Under the pieces are notes generated by a model. That model saw only the letters and a program-made list of their open reading frames with translations. It was not told the origin of the DNA and searched no databases. A stretch of 64,000 nucleotides of DNA from Oxalobacteraceae bacterium. Its GTDB lineage: Bacteria; Pseudomonadota; Gammaproteobacteria; Burkholderiales; Burkholderiaceae_D. Below are positions 55,319 through 64,000 of the stretch, piece by piece. Made by a program: the position numbers and the translations under genes. The stretch is from the NCBI GenBank assembly GCA_027485795.1, contig JAIXQK010000099.1, positions 1 through 64,000 on the forward strand, written 5' to 3'. Position 1 is the first letter of the stretch; every line of letters begins with the position of its first letter.

Positions 55319-55741
55319 TTAAACAGGTTTGATGATCACCAGGGCAACCGCAGCGAACATGCCGATCACGGGCAGCTCATTGAACCAACGGTACCAGACA
55401 TGGCTGCGGACATTCTCGCCGCGCTCAAATGCTTTCAATAATCGCTTACAGAGGTGGTGATAGCCCACCAGCACCAGCACGATCAGCAGCTTCACATGCA
55501 TCCACAGGCCCTGCTGACCGACGCCGTAGTACAGCCAGAGTATCAATCCGAGCGCGAGCGCAGGAATCATTAAGATGGTCATGAAGCGGTACAACTTATT
55601 CGCCATTAGCAGCAAGCGATCAATCGCTGCGGGTTCGGTTTCCATCGCCAAGTTCACGAAGATGCGCGGCAGATAGAACAAACCCGCGAACCAGGATGCC
55701 ACCAGCACGATATGAACGGTCTTGATCCAGAGATAAGCCAT
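55319..55741 (-). CDS. hemJ: Protoporphyrinogen IX oxidase HemJ-like (CopD/UPF0093 family)
   Basis: A 140-residue inner-membrane protein with four hydrophobic helices. The start MAYLWIKTVHIVLVASWFAGLFYLPRIFVN has the haem-ligand His in HIV and the FAGLFYLPR block, and the C-terminus has WYRWFNELPVIGMFAAVALVIIKP; both are HemJ signatures. HemJ oxidises protoporphyrinogen IX late in haem synthesis, while hemL for an early step is elsewhere in the window. It begins 4 bases after proA. Confidence 0.87.
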   Translation of the reverse strand: MAYLWIKTVHIVLVASWFAGLFYLPRIFVNLAMETEPAAIDRLLLMANKLYRFMTILMIPALALGLILWLYYGVGQQGLWMHVKLLIVLVLVGYHHLCKRLLKAFERGENVRSHVWYRWFNELPVIGMFAAVALVIIKPV

Positions 55742-55744
55742 CGC

Positions 55745-57010
55745 TTAGACCCGCACCTCTCCATGGCCCAGCACTACGAACTTGACTGATGTGAGTCCCT
55801 CCAGGCCTACGGGGCCACGTGCGTGCAGCTTATCGTTCGAGATGCCGATTTCGGCACCGAGCCCGTATTCGAAGCCGTCAGCGAAGCGTGTCGAGGCATT
55901 CACCATCACCGATGCTGAATCGACTTCGCGCAGGAACTGCAGTGCGCGAGAATAATCTTCAGTGATGATGCTATCGGTGTGCTGCGATGAGTAGGTGTTG
56001 ATAAAATCAATTGCCTCGTCGACACCCGAGACAATCTTCACCGAGAGAATCGCATCAAGGTATTCGGTGTGCCAGTCTTCCTCGGTTACCGGTTTCAGCA
56101 TTGGGTAGCCAGCCAGTATCTGCATTGCTTCCGAGTCGGCACGTAGCTCTACCTGTTTTTCAGCAAACAACTTGGCTAATTCGGGTAGAGCACGTTGGGC
56201 AATGTCACGCGCGACAACGAGCGTCTCCATGGTGTTACAGGTTCCATAGCGATGACATTTTGCATTGAAGGCCACAGGTAATGCTTTGGTGATGTCAGCT
56301 TTGTCATCGATGTAAACATGACAGATACCATCCAGGTGCTTGATCATTGGCACCTTGGAATCCTTCATCAGGCGCTCAATGAGACCCTTGCCACCGCGTG
56401 GGACAATGACATCAATGAACTCTGGCATGGTGATCATTGCACCCACCACTGCGCGGTCCGTTGTTTCGATGATCTGAACCGCTTCTGACGGCAAGCCAGC
56501 ACCTGCCAAACCTTCTTTGACTAATTTTGCGAGCGCCTGATTGCAATGAATGGCTTCCGATCCACCGCGCAGAATCGTCGCGTTACCGCTTTTGATGCAG
56601 AGCCCGGCCGCGTCGACAGTAACATTTGGTCTGGCCTCGTAAATAATACCGATCACGCCCAGCGGTACCCGCATCTGCCCGACCTGAATACCGCTCGGGC
56701 GGTGCTTCATATTCGTGATTTCGCCGATGGGGTCGGGCAGTGCAGCAATTTGCTCCAGACCCTCGGCCATGGTGGCGATCGCTTTTTCGGATAGCGTGAG
56801 ACGATCGACCAGCGCAGCGGCAAGGCCATAGGCGCGCGCAGCATCCAAGTCTTTTTGATTAGCTGCGGTGAGCAATGCCGCATCACGTCGAATCGCTGCC
56901 GCAATGAGTTGCAGCGCGCGGTTTTTCGCGGCAGTGTCAGCCTTGGCCATGGCGCGTGACGCCTTGCGCGCAGCGCGACCAATGTCAGTCATGTAGTGTT
57001 GAATATCCAT
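55745..57010 (-). CDS. proA: Gamma-glutamyl phosphate reductase
   Basis: A 421-residue aldehyde-dehydrogenase fold enzyme of proline synthesis, forming glutamate-5-semialdehyde. [27 protein letters not shown] and RGGSEA bind NADPH; the catalytic Cys258 is in [22 protein letters not shown] and the C-terminal [15 protein letters not shown] are typical. ATG 57010 ([10 protein letters not shown]) is used; ATG 56992 is an alternative. It lies 5 bases after holA. No proB is in the window. Confidence 0.96.
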   Translation of the reverse strand: MDIQHYMTDIGRAARKASRAMAKADTAAKNRALQLIAAAIRRDAALLTAANQKDLDAARAYGLAAALVDRLTLSEKAIATMAEGLEQIAALPDPIGEITNMKHRPSGIQVGQMRVPLGVIGIIYEARPNVTVDAAGLCIKSGNATILRGGSEAIHCNQALAKLVKEGLAGAGLPSEAVQIIETTDRAVVGAMITMPEFIDVIVPRGGKGLIERLMKDSKVPMIKHLDGICHVYIDDKADITKALPVAFNAKCHRYGTCNTMETLVVARDIAQRALPELAKLFAEKQVELRADSEAMQILAGYPMLKPVTEEDWHTEYLDAILSVKIVSGVDEAIDFINTYSSQHTDSIITEDYSRALQFLREVDSASVMVNASTRFADGFEYGLGAEIGISNDKLHARGPVGLEGLTSVKFVVLGHGEVRV

Positions 57011-57015
57011 CAGTA

Positions 57016-58044
57016 TTATTTCCTTGCTACGAACAGCGCCAGTTGAAGCAGTGCATCCCATGCATCACCGGCAAAATCTTTGGCGCGTAATCCCTTTATC
57101 ATACGGTCGACTTGGGCTGCTTTCGCCAGTGCATCACGCAGCGTCGAGAGTTTAACGCGCGACAGCGCTGGTGCCATCAGACGTTCGCGTGGGCCCCAGA
57201 TCCGATACTCTTTCAGCATGGCCGCCAGCGGTCGGCCCTCGTCGCCACCTATTTTCAGCTTCAGCAGTGTGCGGATCTCCTCGCTGATTGCCCATAGCAC
57301 CAAGGGCAAGGCCTCGCCCTCCCCCTTCAAGCCTTCCAGCATGCGCGTGACCCGACCCAGATCGCCAGACAGCATCGCCTCGGAGAGTTTGAAAACATCG
57401 TAACGCGCGACATTCAGCACTGCGTCTTGTATCTGATCTAACGATAGTCTGCCTTCCGGATACAGTAAGGCTAATTTGCGGATTTCCTGATGCGCAGCCA
57501 GCAAATTACCTTCGACACGTTCGACCATGAACTCCAGCGCATTCTTGTCAGCGCTTTGGCCTTGGTTCGCGAGTCGTTGCCCTATCCATTGCGCCAACTG
57601 ATGCCGCTCGATGTTGGGAATCTCGATATAGATCGCATGCCGCTGCAAGGCAGTCACCCAAGCACTTTTCTGTGTCGCCCAGTCGAGCTTGGGTAGTGTG
57701 ATCATGGTCAGTGTCTCGCCCGCTTCGGACCCTACGCAAGCGGCCGCGTAGTCTTGCAATGCCTGGCCACCTTCCTTGCCCGGTTTGCCACCGGGGATGC
57801 GCAGTTCGATCAGCTTGCGATCGCCGAACAAGGACATCGACTGCTGTACCGACTGCAGCTCACCCCATTTGAAATAGCGCTCGGCGACCAGAACCTCGCG
57901 CTCGGAAAAGCCAGCAGCGCGCGCCTTGGCACGAATTCGATCCGCTAATTCAAATAAAAGAAGCTGCTCATCACTACTGATGACATACAACGGCGCCAGT
58001 GATTTATCGAGATGCGCATCGAGCGCGTCGGCGCGCACCTGCAT
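57016..58044 (-). CDS. holA: DNA polymerase III delta subunit
   Basis: A 342-residue clamp-loader subunit that opens the beta sliding clamp. The N-terminal domain contains [23 protein letters not shown] and the beta-binding region [15 protein letters not shown]; the middle holds [22 protein letters not shown] and [17 protein letters not shown], both DnaX/delta-family blocks. It lies 3 bases after lptE and precedes proA. Confidence 0.95.
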   Translation of the reverse strand: MQVRADALDAHLDKSLAPLYVISSDEQLLLFELADRIRAKARAAGFSEREVLVAERYFKWGELQSVQQSMSLFGDRKLIELRIPGGKPGKEGGQALQDYAAACVGSEAGETLTMITLPKLDWATQKSAWVTALQRHAIYIEIPNIERHQLAQWIGQRLANQGQSADKNALEFMVERVEGNLLAAHQEIRKLALLYPEGRLSLDQIQDAVLNVARYDVFKLSEAMLSGDLGRVTRMLEGLKGEGEALPLVLWAISEEIRTLLKLKIGGDEGRPLAAMLKEYRIWGPRERLMAPALSRVKLSTLRDALAKAAQVDRMIKGLRAKDFAGDAWDALLQLALFVARK

Positions 58045-58047
58045 GGC

Positions 58048-58554
58048 TTATAGCTGTTCCAGCTTGACGCGCGCCAGCTGACGCATGATTTGCGCAACGG
58101 CATCGCGACGCAAATCCTCGAAGGTCATGCGTTCTTCTTGTTCCTTCGCCAGTGCCTGTTCTTCACTGTATGGGAGGATGGATTGCAGCGCGATTTCAGG
58201 CGGTTGAAGTAACTTGTTATTTTTTGCGTCGGTGACTTCGAAAATCACCCGGTAAGTCAGGCTGAACTCTCGCACCTTGCCCTGAGCATTTAGCGTCAGC
58301 ACTTTCTTTTCTTGCGCCTGCGAGAGCACACGCAGTGTCACCAACGCGGATTTTGCATCTTCGGTCAATTTGGTGTTGTTGGCACGGATTATGGTGCGAA
58401 GATCGCGTTCGAGCGGTGTACCGATCGGTACATCGAGATAGATAGACTCAATAGTCAGTCGGCTTTCGGGTGACCACCCACGCAGCTGAAACCCACAGGC
58501 CGTCAGCAACATGATGAGTATGCCAAGTGTGACGTAACGGATGAATCTATTCAA
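58048..58554 (-). CDS. lptE: LPS-assembly lipoprotein LptE
   Basis: A 168-residue outer-membrane lipoprotein that plugs the LptD barrel and helps export LPS. The signal peptide ends in the lipobox LLTACGFQLRG (Cys20), the typical LptE start. The rest is the short alpha/beta domain (LTIESIYLDVPIGTPLERDLRTII, REFSLTYRVIFEV). The position leuS-lptE-holA is the standard one. It lies 11 bases after leuS. Confidence 0.95.
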   Translation of the reverse strand: MNRFIRYVTLGILIMLLTACGFQLRGWSPESRLTIESIYLDVPIGTPLERDLRTIIRANNTKLTEDAKSALVTLRVLSQAQEKKVLTLNAQGKVREFSLTYRVIFEVTDAKNNKLLQPPEIALQSILPYSEEQALAKEQEERMTFEDLRRDAVAQIMRQLARVKLEQL

Positions 58555-58565
58555 TACATTCTCCT

Positions 58566-61232
<2,667 letters not shown>

Positions 61233-61658
61233 TTAGCGACTCACATCTTTGGGGTTGGTGACGAAACCGATTTTTGTCATGCCATTGTTTTGCGCGGATG
61301 CCATCACTTGCGCAATCACTTCATAACGTGTTGATTTGTCAGCGCGCAGTTGTAGCTCCGGCTGCGGTTTTTTCTGAGCGGCTGTCGCGAACCGTGTGCC
61401 TAACTCGTCGAGGTTCACTGAGTTGTTGTTCCAGAACAGTTTGCCCTCGGCATTAATAGAAAGGGTGATGCTCTCGGGCTTTTCTGGCGCCGGTGCCGAC
61501 GATGCTGTGGGTAGCTCGAGCTTTACCGCATGGGTAAACAGCGGTGCGGTGATGATGAAAATCACCAACAGCACGAGCATCACATCCACCATCGGGGTGA
61601 CGTTAATTTCCGCCATCGGCGCTTGGTGGCCGTTATCGTTGAATCCGCCGAATGCCAT
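61233..61658 (-). CDS. exbD: Biopolymer transport protein ExbD
   Basis: A 141-residue inner-membrane protein of the TonB energising complex. One membrane helix with INVTPMVDVMLVLLVIFIITAPL contains the conserved proton-path Asp25. The periplasmic domain follows, ending MTKIGFVTNP. It lies 14 bases after exbB. Confidence 0.95.
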   Translation of the reverse strand: MAFGGFNDNGHQAPMAEINVTPMVDVMLVLLVIFIITAPLFTHAVKLELPTASSAPAPEKPESITLSINAEGKLFWNNNSVNLDELGTRFATAAQKKPQPELQLRADKSTRYEVIAQVMASAQNNGMTKIGFVTNPKDVSR

Positions 61659-61672
61659 GATCGTCTCCCCGC

Positions 61673-62380
61673 TTAGCTCAAGCGGCCGCGCGCAGTACCG
61701 ATGCGTGCACCTGTTGTCAAGAAAGCGTGCAGGTCATGCGCGAACGCATCCAACTCGCCCAGTGTGAGTCGATTGACTCGAGTGAACGCGTTGTATCCGA
61801 GCACCGCTGGAATCGCGACCACCAAGCCGATGGCCGTCATGATCAGTGCTTCACCCACCGGTCCAGCGACCTTGTCGATTTGAATAGTGCCCGACATCGC
61901 GACCGCCGCGAGTGCATGGTAGATGCCCCAGACGGTACCGAACAAGCCTACGAATGGCGCCGTCGAACCGACGGAAGCCAGTAGCGTCAGTCCGCTTTCC
62001 AGACGCTGCGAAACGCGGTTGATCTGCTGCCGCAAGGTTCTGGTCACCAACTCACCTTGGTCAACATTGGCATTCAATGAGCTGCTATTGGCTTTGACTC
62101 TGACCGCATCGACGGCATGCGTTGCCAGCGGTGAATACACCTTTTCAGTATCTGCGTGGCTCAGCAACGCAATGGCATCGTCCATGCTGGCAGCGTCCCA
62201 GAAATGCTCGACTGCATCGGCACTCTTGCGAATCCGCCATGAGATCCATGCTTTTGAAAGGATGTAATACCAGCTGGCAATTGACATAATCAGCAGCAGA
62301 TAGGCAACGCTATGCGTTACCGCGTCGCCTTGCGCCCAGTAGTGGGCAAAGCCGAGGGTTTGGGTCATGGTGTCATTCAT
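61673..62380 (-). CDS. exbB: Biopolymer transport protein ExbB (MotA/TolQ/ExbB family)
   Basis: A 235-residue protein with three membrane helices. GLTLLASVGSTAPFVGLFGTVWGIYHAL and GEALIMTAIGLVVAIPAVLGYNAFTR are the family motifs of the pentameric proton channel. With ExbD and TonB it couples proton motive force to outer-membrane uptake. It begins 6 bases after tonB. Confidence 0.95.
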   Translation of the reverse strand: MNDTMTQTLGFAHYWAQGDAVTHSVAYLLLIMSIASWYYILSKAWISWRIRKSADAVEHFWDAASMDDAIALLSHADTEKVYSPLATHAVDAVRVKANSSSLNANVDQGELVTRTLRQQINRVSQRLESGLTLLASVGSTAPFVGLFGTVWGIYHALAAVAMSGTIQIDKVAGPVGEALIMTAIGLVVAIPAVLGYNAFTRVNRLTLGELDAFAHDLHAFLTTGARIGTARGRLS

Positions 62381-62386
62381 GGTGGT

Positions 62387-63115
62387 TCAGTTGGGCGGTT
62401 TGAAGGTGATCGGAACTTCGTAGGATTTGTCGATGGCTTTACCGTCGACCGTGGCAGGGTTGAAGCGCCAGGTTTTTACTGCTTCAGCTGCTGCGCGATC
62501 GAGCCGCGCGAAGCCGCTGGAGGATTTTACTTCCACGTCGCTTGCGCTACCGTCGCTCTTCACCATCACCGTGAGTACCACCGTACCTTGTTCACCCAAG
62601 CGCAGCGACATCTTGGGGTACTCCGGCTTGCGGTTGGCGGTGGCGTAGCTTGCAGAGATGCTGACCTCGGTGCGCGTACTCGCCTTCGGCGTCGATGGCG
62701 CGGTTGGTGCCGGTGCCGGTGGCGGTGCTGGTGCCGGTACCGGCGGGCTCACCGGAGCTGGCGCAGGCGCTGCAGCTGGGGTGGGCGCTGGCTCGGCCTT
62801 GGCGGGCTCCGGGCGCGGCTCGGGCCGCGGTTCTGGCTTGGCAGGCTCGGGTTTGGGTTGCTCAGGCCGCGGCGGCTCCGGCCGTGGTTGAGCCTTTGCC
62901 GGTTCCGGCTTGGGTGGCTCGGGTTTCGGGGGTTTTGGTTTTGGTGGCTCGGGCGGCGATGGCTCGGGCTTGGGTGGCGGTGCCGGGGTCAGCAATTGCA
63001 CAATCACCGGCGGTGGCTCAACTTCGGTGCGGGGTTTTTCGAGCGCGCCGGACAGCACCAACGCGATCAGTGCCCCATGTAGCGCGACAGCAACGGCAAA
63101 CGCGGACGGCCTCAT
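62387..63115 (-). CDS. tonB: TonB energy transducer
   Basis: A 242-residue protein. The N-terminal anchor has AFAVAVALHGALIALVL with the conserved His that contacts ExbB/ExbD. A long Pro-rich linker (about residues 45-140) has PKPEP, PEPPKP and PAPAP repeats. The C-terminal domain (about 155-242) has PEYPKMSLRLGEQGTVVLTVMVKSDG and TWRFNPATVDGKAI, the TonB signature. ATG 63115 is used; a GTG at 63124 is possible. It is first in tonB-exbB-exbD. Confidence 0.95.
   Translation of the reverse strand: MRPSAFAVAVALHGALIALVLSGALEKPRTEVEPPPVIVQLLTPAPPPKPEPSPPEPPKPKPPKPEPPKPEPAKAQPRPEPPRPEQPKPEPAKPEPRPEPRPEPAKAEPAPTPAAAPAPAPVSPPVPAPAPPPAPAPTAPSTPKASTRTEVSISASYATANRKPEYPKMSLRLGEQGTVVLTVMVKSDGSASDVEVKSSSGFARLDRAAAEAVKTWRFNPATVDGKAIDKSYEVPITFKPPN
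62690..62990 (-). repeat. Proline-rich repeat region in tonB
   Basis: Degenerate CCN-rich repeats encode Pro-Lys, Pro-Glu and Pro-Ala units in the periplasm-spanning linker. The low complexity produces long spurious reading frames on the opposite strand. Confidence 0.85.
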
Positions 63116-63144
63116 GGTTGGCACGGCAAGGCTTCGGCTGCGAC

Positions 63145-63951
63145 TCAGCGCAGGCCGAGCACGTCCTGCATGTCGTACAGGCCAGTGGCTTTGTGCTGCA
63201 GGAAGCGAGCGGCGCGCAAGCTGCCGTGCGCATAAGTGACACGGCTGGAAGACTTGTGGGTGATCTCGATACGTTCACCAATGCCGGCGAACAAGACGGT
63301 GTGATCGCCCACGATATCGCCGCCGCGAATGGTGGCAAAGCCGATCGACGACGGATCCCGTTCTCCGGTCACGCCTTCGCGCGCAAAAACGCCGACTTGT
63401 TTCAGATCACGGCCCAGTGCATTGGCCACCACTTCACCCATTTTCAGTGCGGTGCCAGACGGTGCATCGACCTTGTGCCGATGGTGCGCCTCGATGATCT
63501 CGATGTCGTAGCCGTGCGAGAAGCTTTTCGCTGCCAGTTCAAGCAATTTCATGGTGACATTGACGCCAACGCTCATGTTGGGCGCAAACACGATGGCGGT
63601 ACGTCGTGCGGCTGCTTCGATGGCGGCCTTGCCGGCATCGTCAAAGCCAGTGGTACCGATGATTAACTTGATGCCGTGCGCTGCGCAGTAATCAAGATGC
63701 GCCAGCGTACCCACAGGACGGGTGAAATCAATCAGGAACTCGGCATTAGCGAGCCCCACTTCCAAGGAAGATTCGATGTTCACGCCCAGCGTACGACCCA
63801 AGCCAGTGCCAGCATCAGCACCCAGCCCCTGTGCGCCGGCGACATCCAGTGCACCAGCTAACTGGGTGTCGGGGTCAGCATCAATGGCTTCGATCAGCAT
63901 GCGGCCCATGCGGCCGGATGCGCCGGCCACCGCGATCTTCAGTGGGTTCAT
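63145..63951 (-). CDS. dapB: 4-hydroxy-tetrahydrodipicolinate reductase
   Basis: A 268-residue enzyme of lysine and meso-DAP synthesis. The N-terminal [19 protein letters not shown] binds NAD(P)H, IIGTTGF is conserved, and [20 protein letters not shown] is the signature with catalytic His and Lys. Length equals the E. coli enzyme within a few residues. DAP is also a substrate part of the Mpl reaction. It precedes tonB on the same strand by 29 bases. Confidence 0.96.
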   Translation of the reverse strand: MNPLKIAVAGASGRMGRMLIEAIDADPDTQLAGALDVAGAQGLGADAGTGLGRTLGVNIESSLEVGLANAEFLIDFTRPVGTLAHLDYCAAHGIKLIIGTTGFDDAGKAAIEAAARRTAIVFAPNMSVGVNVTMKLLELAAKSFSHGYDIEIIEAHHRHKVDAPSGTALKMGEVVANALGRDLKQVGVFAREGVTGERDPSSIGFATIRGGDIVGDHTVLFAGIGERIEITHKSSSRVTYAHGSLRAARFLQHKATGLYDMQDVLGLR

Positions 63952-63968
63952 GGGAGTCTCTGTAGGCT

Positions 63969-64000
63969 TTACTTCTTCGGCGCAGCAATCAGCCGAAGGT
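63969..64000 (-). CDS. C-terminal end of an upstream gene, possibly bamE
   Basis: The last nine codons before a TAA read LRLIAAPKK. The gene is cut by the right edge. In Burkholderiales the gene upstream of dapB is usually bamE, an outer-membrane assembly lipoprotein, so that is the likely identity, but nine residues cannot prove it. Confidence 0.35.
   Translation of the reverse strand, partial: LRLIAAPKK

Noticed and set aside
62312..63666. Plus-strand reading frames across tonB and dapB
   Set aside because: They arise from the GC-rich Pro-repeat codons of tonB read backwards and consist of Arg/Gly/Leu/Trp-rich low-complexity sequence.

Overview
The window is a 64 kb chromosomal segment of a free-living, Gram-negative bacterium, most likely a betaproteobacterium of the order Burkholderiales (Oxalobacteraceae-like). 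The reasons are lipid A/Kdo, lipoprotein and RND-efflux genes, a Pil-Chp twitching system placed after hemL, a thiD-like gene and rubredoxin, the run yqgE-ruvX-pyrR-pyrB-pyrC'-plsC, and the run (bamE)-dapB-tonB-exbBD-leuS-lptE-holA-proA. The assignment rests on gene order and protein character, not on a search. Most of the window is dense housekeeping DNA of roughly 55-60% G+C.

Layout. 1-1810 (minus strand): a nucleotidyltransferase-like gene, a TlpA-type thioredoxin, aroQ and the start of accB. 1955-9659 (plus): mpl, a YqiA-like esterase, an RNB ribonuclease, a TonB-like protein, aroE, mtgA, and corA behind a long, apparently structured leader. 9705-11857 (minus): hemL and a divergent thiD-like kinase. 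11909-20494 (plus): rubredoxin, then pilG-pilH-pilI-pilJ-chpA. 20501-21985 (minus): photolyase. 22073-26663 (plus): yqgE, ruvX, pyrR, pyrB, a dihydroorotase homologue without its metal-binding HxH motif, and plsC. apaH (minus) is followed by the dTDP-L-rhamnose genes rfbBACD, a phosphomannomutase/phosphoglucomutase and waaA (plus, 27537-33612). These make sugar precursors and core for surface polysaccharide.

33577-46664 (minus) is an efflux block: an acrA-acrB-oprM type tripartite pump, a separate tolC, pcm, and a second operon of tetR, a membrane-fusion protein and an RND pump. Promoter-like and operator-like inverted repeats precede both pump operons.

46925-53254 is the accessory part. Two large genes of no recognised family (743 and 509 codons), visibly more AT-rich and with Ser/Thr-rich disordered N-termini, flank uppP, trmB, a tRNA-Gly(CCC) and a 49-residue lipoprotein gene. 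The first carries a segment that resembles the FLR...P core of eukaryotic RasGAP domains. Both look like secreted effector or host-interaction proteins. This is the best candidate in the window for something undescribed, but it is an inference from reading the sequence.

53298-64000 (minus) is a long housekeeping run: an RlmL-type methyltransferase, a DsbA-family isomerase, HemJ, proA, holA, lptE, leuS, exbD, exbB, tonB, dapB and the last codons of an upstream gene, probably bamE.
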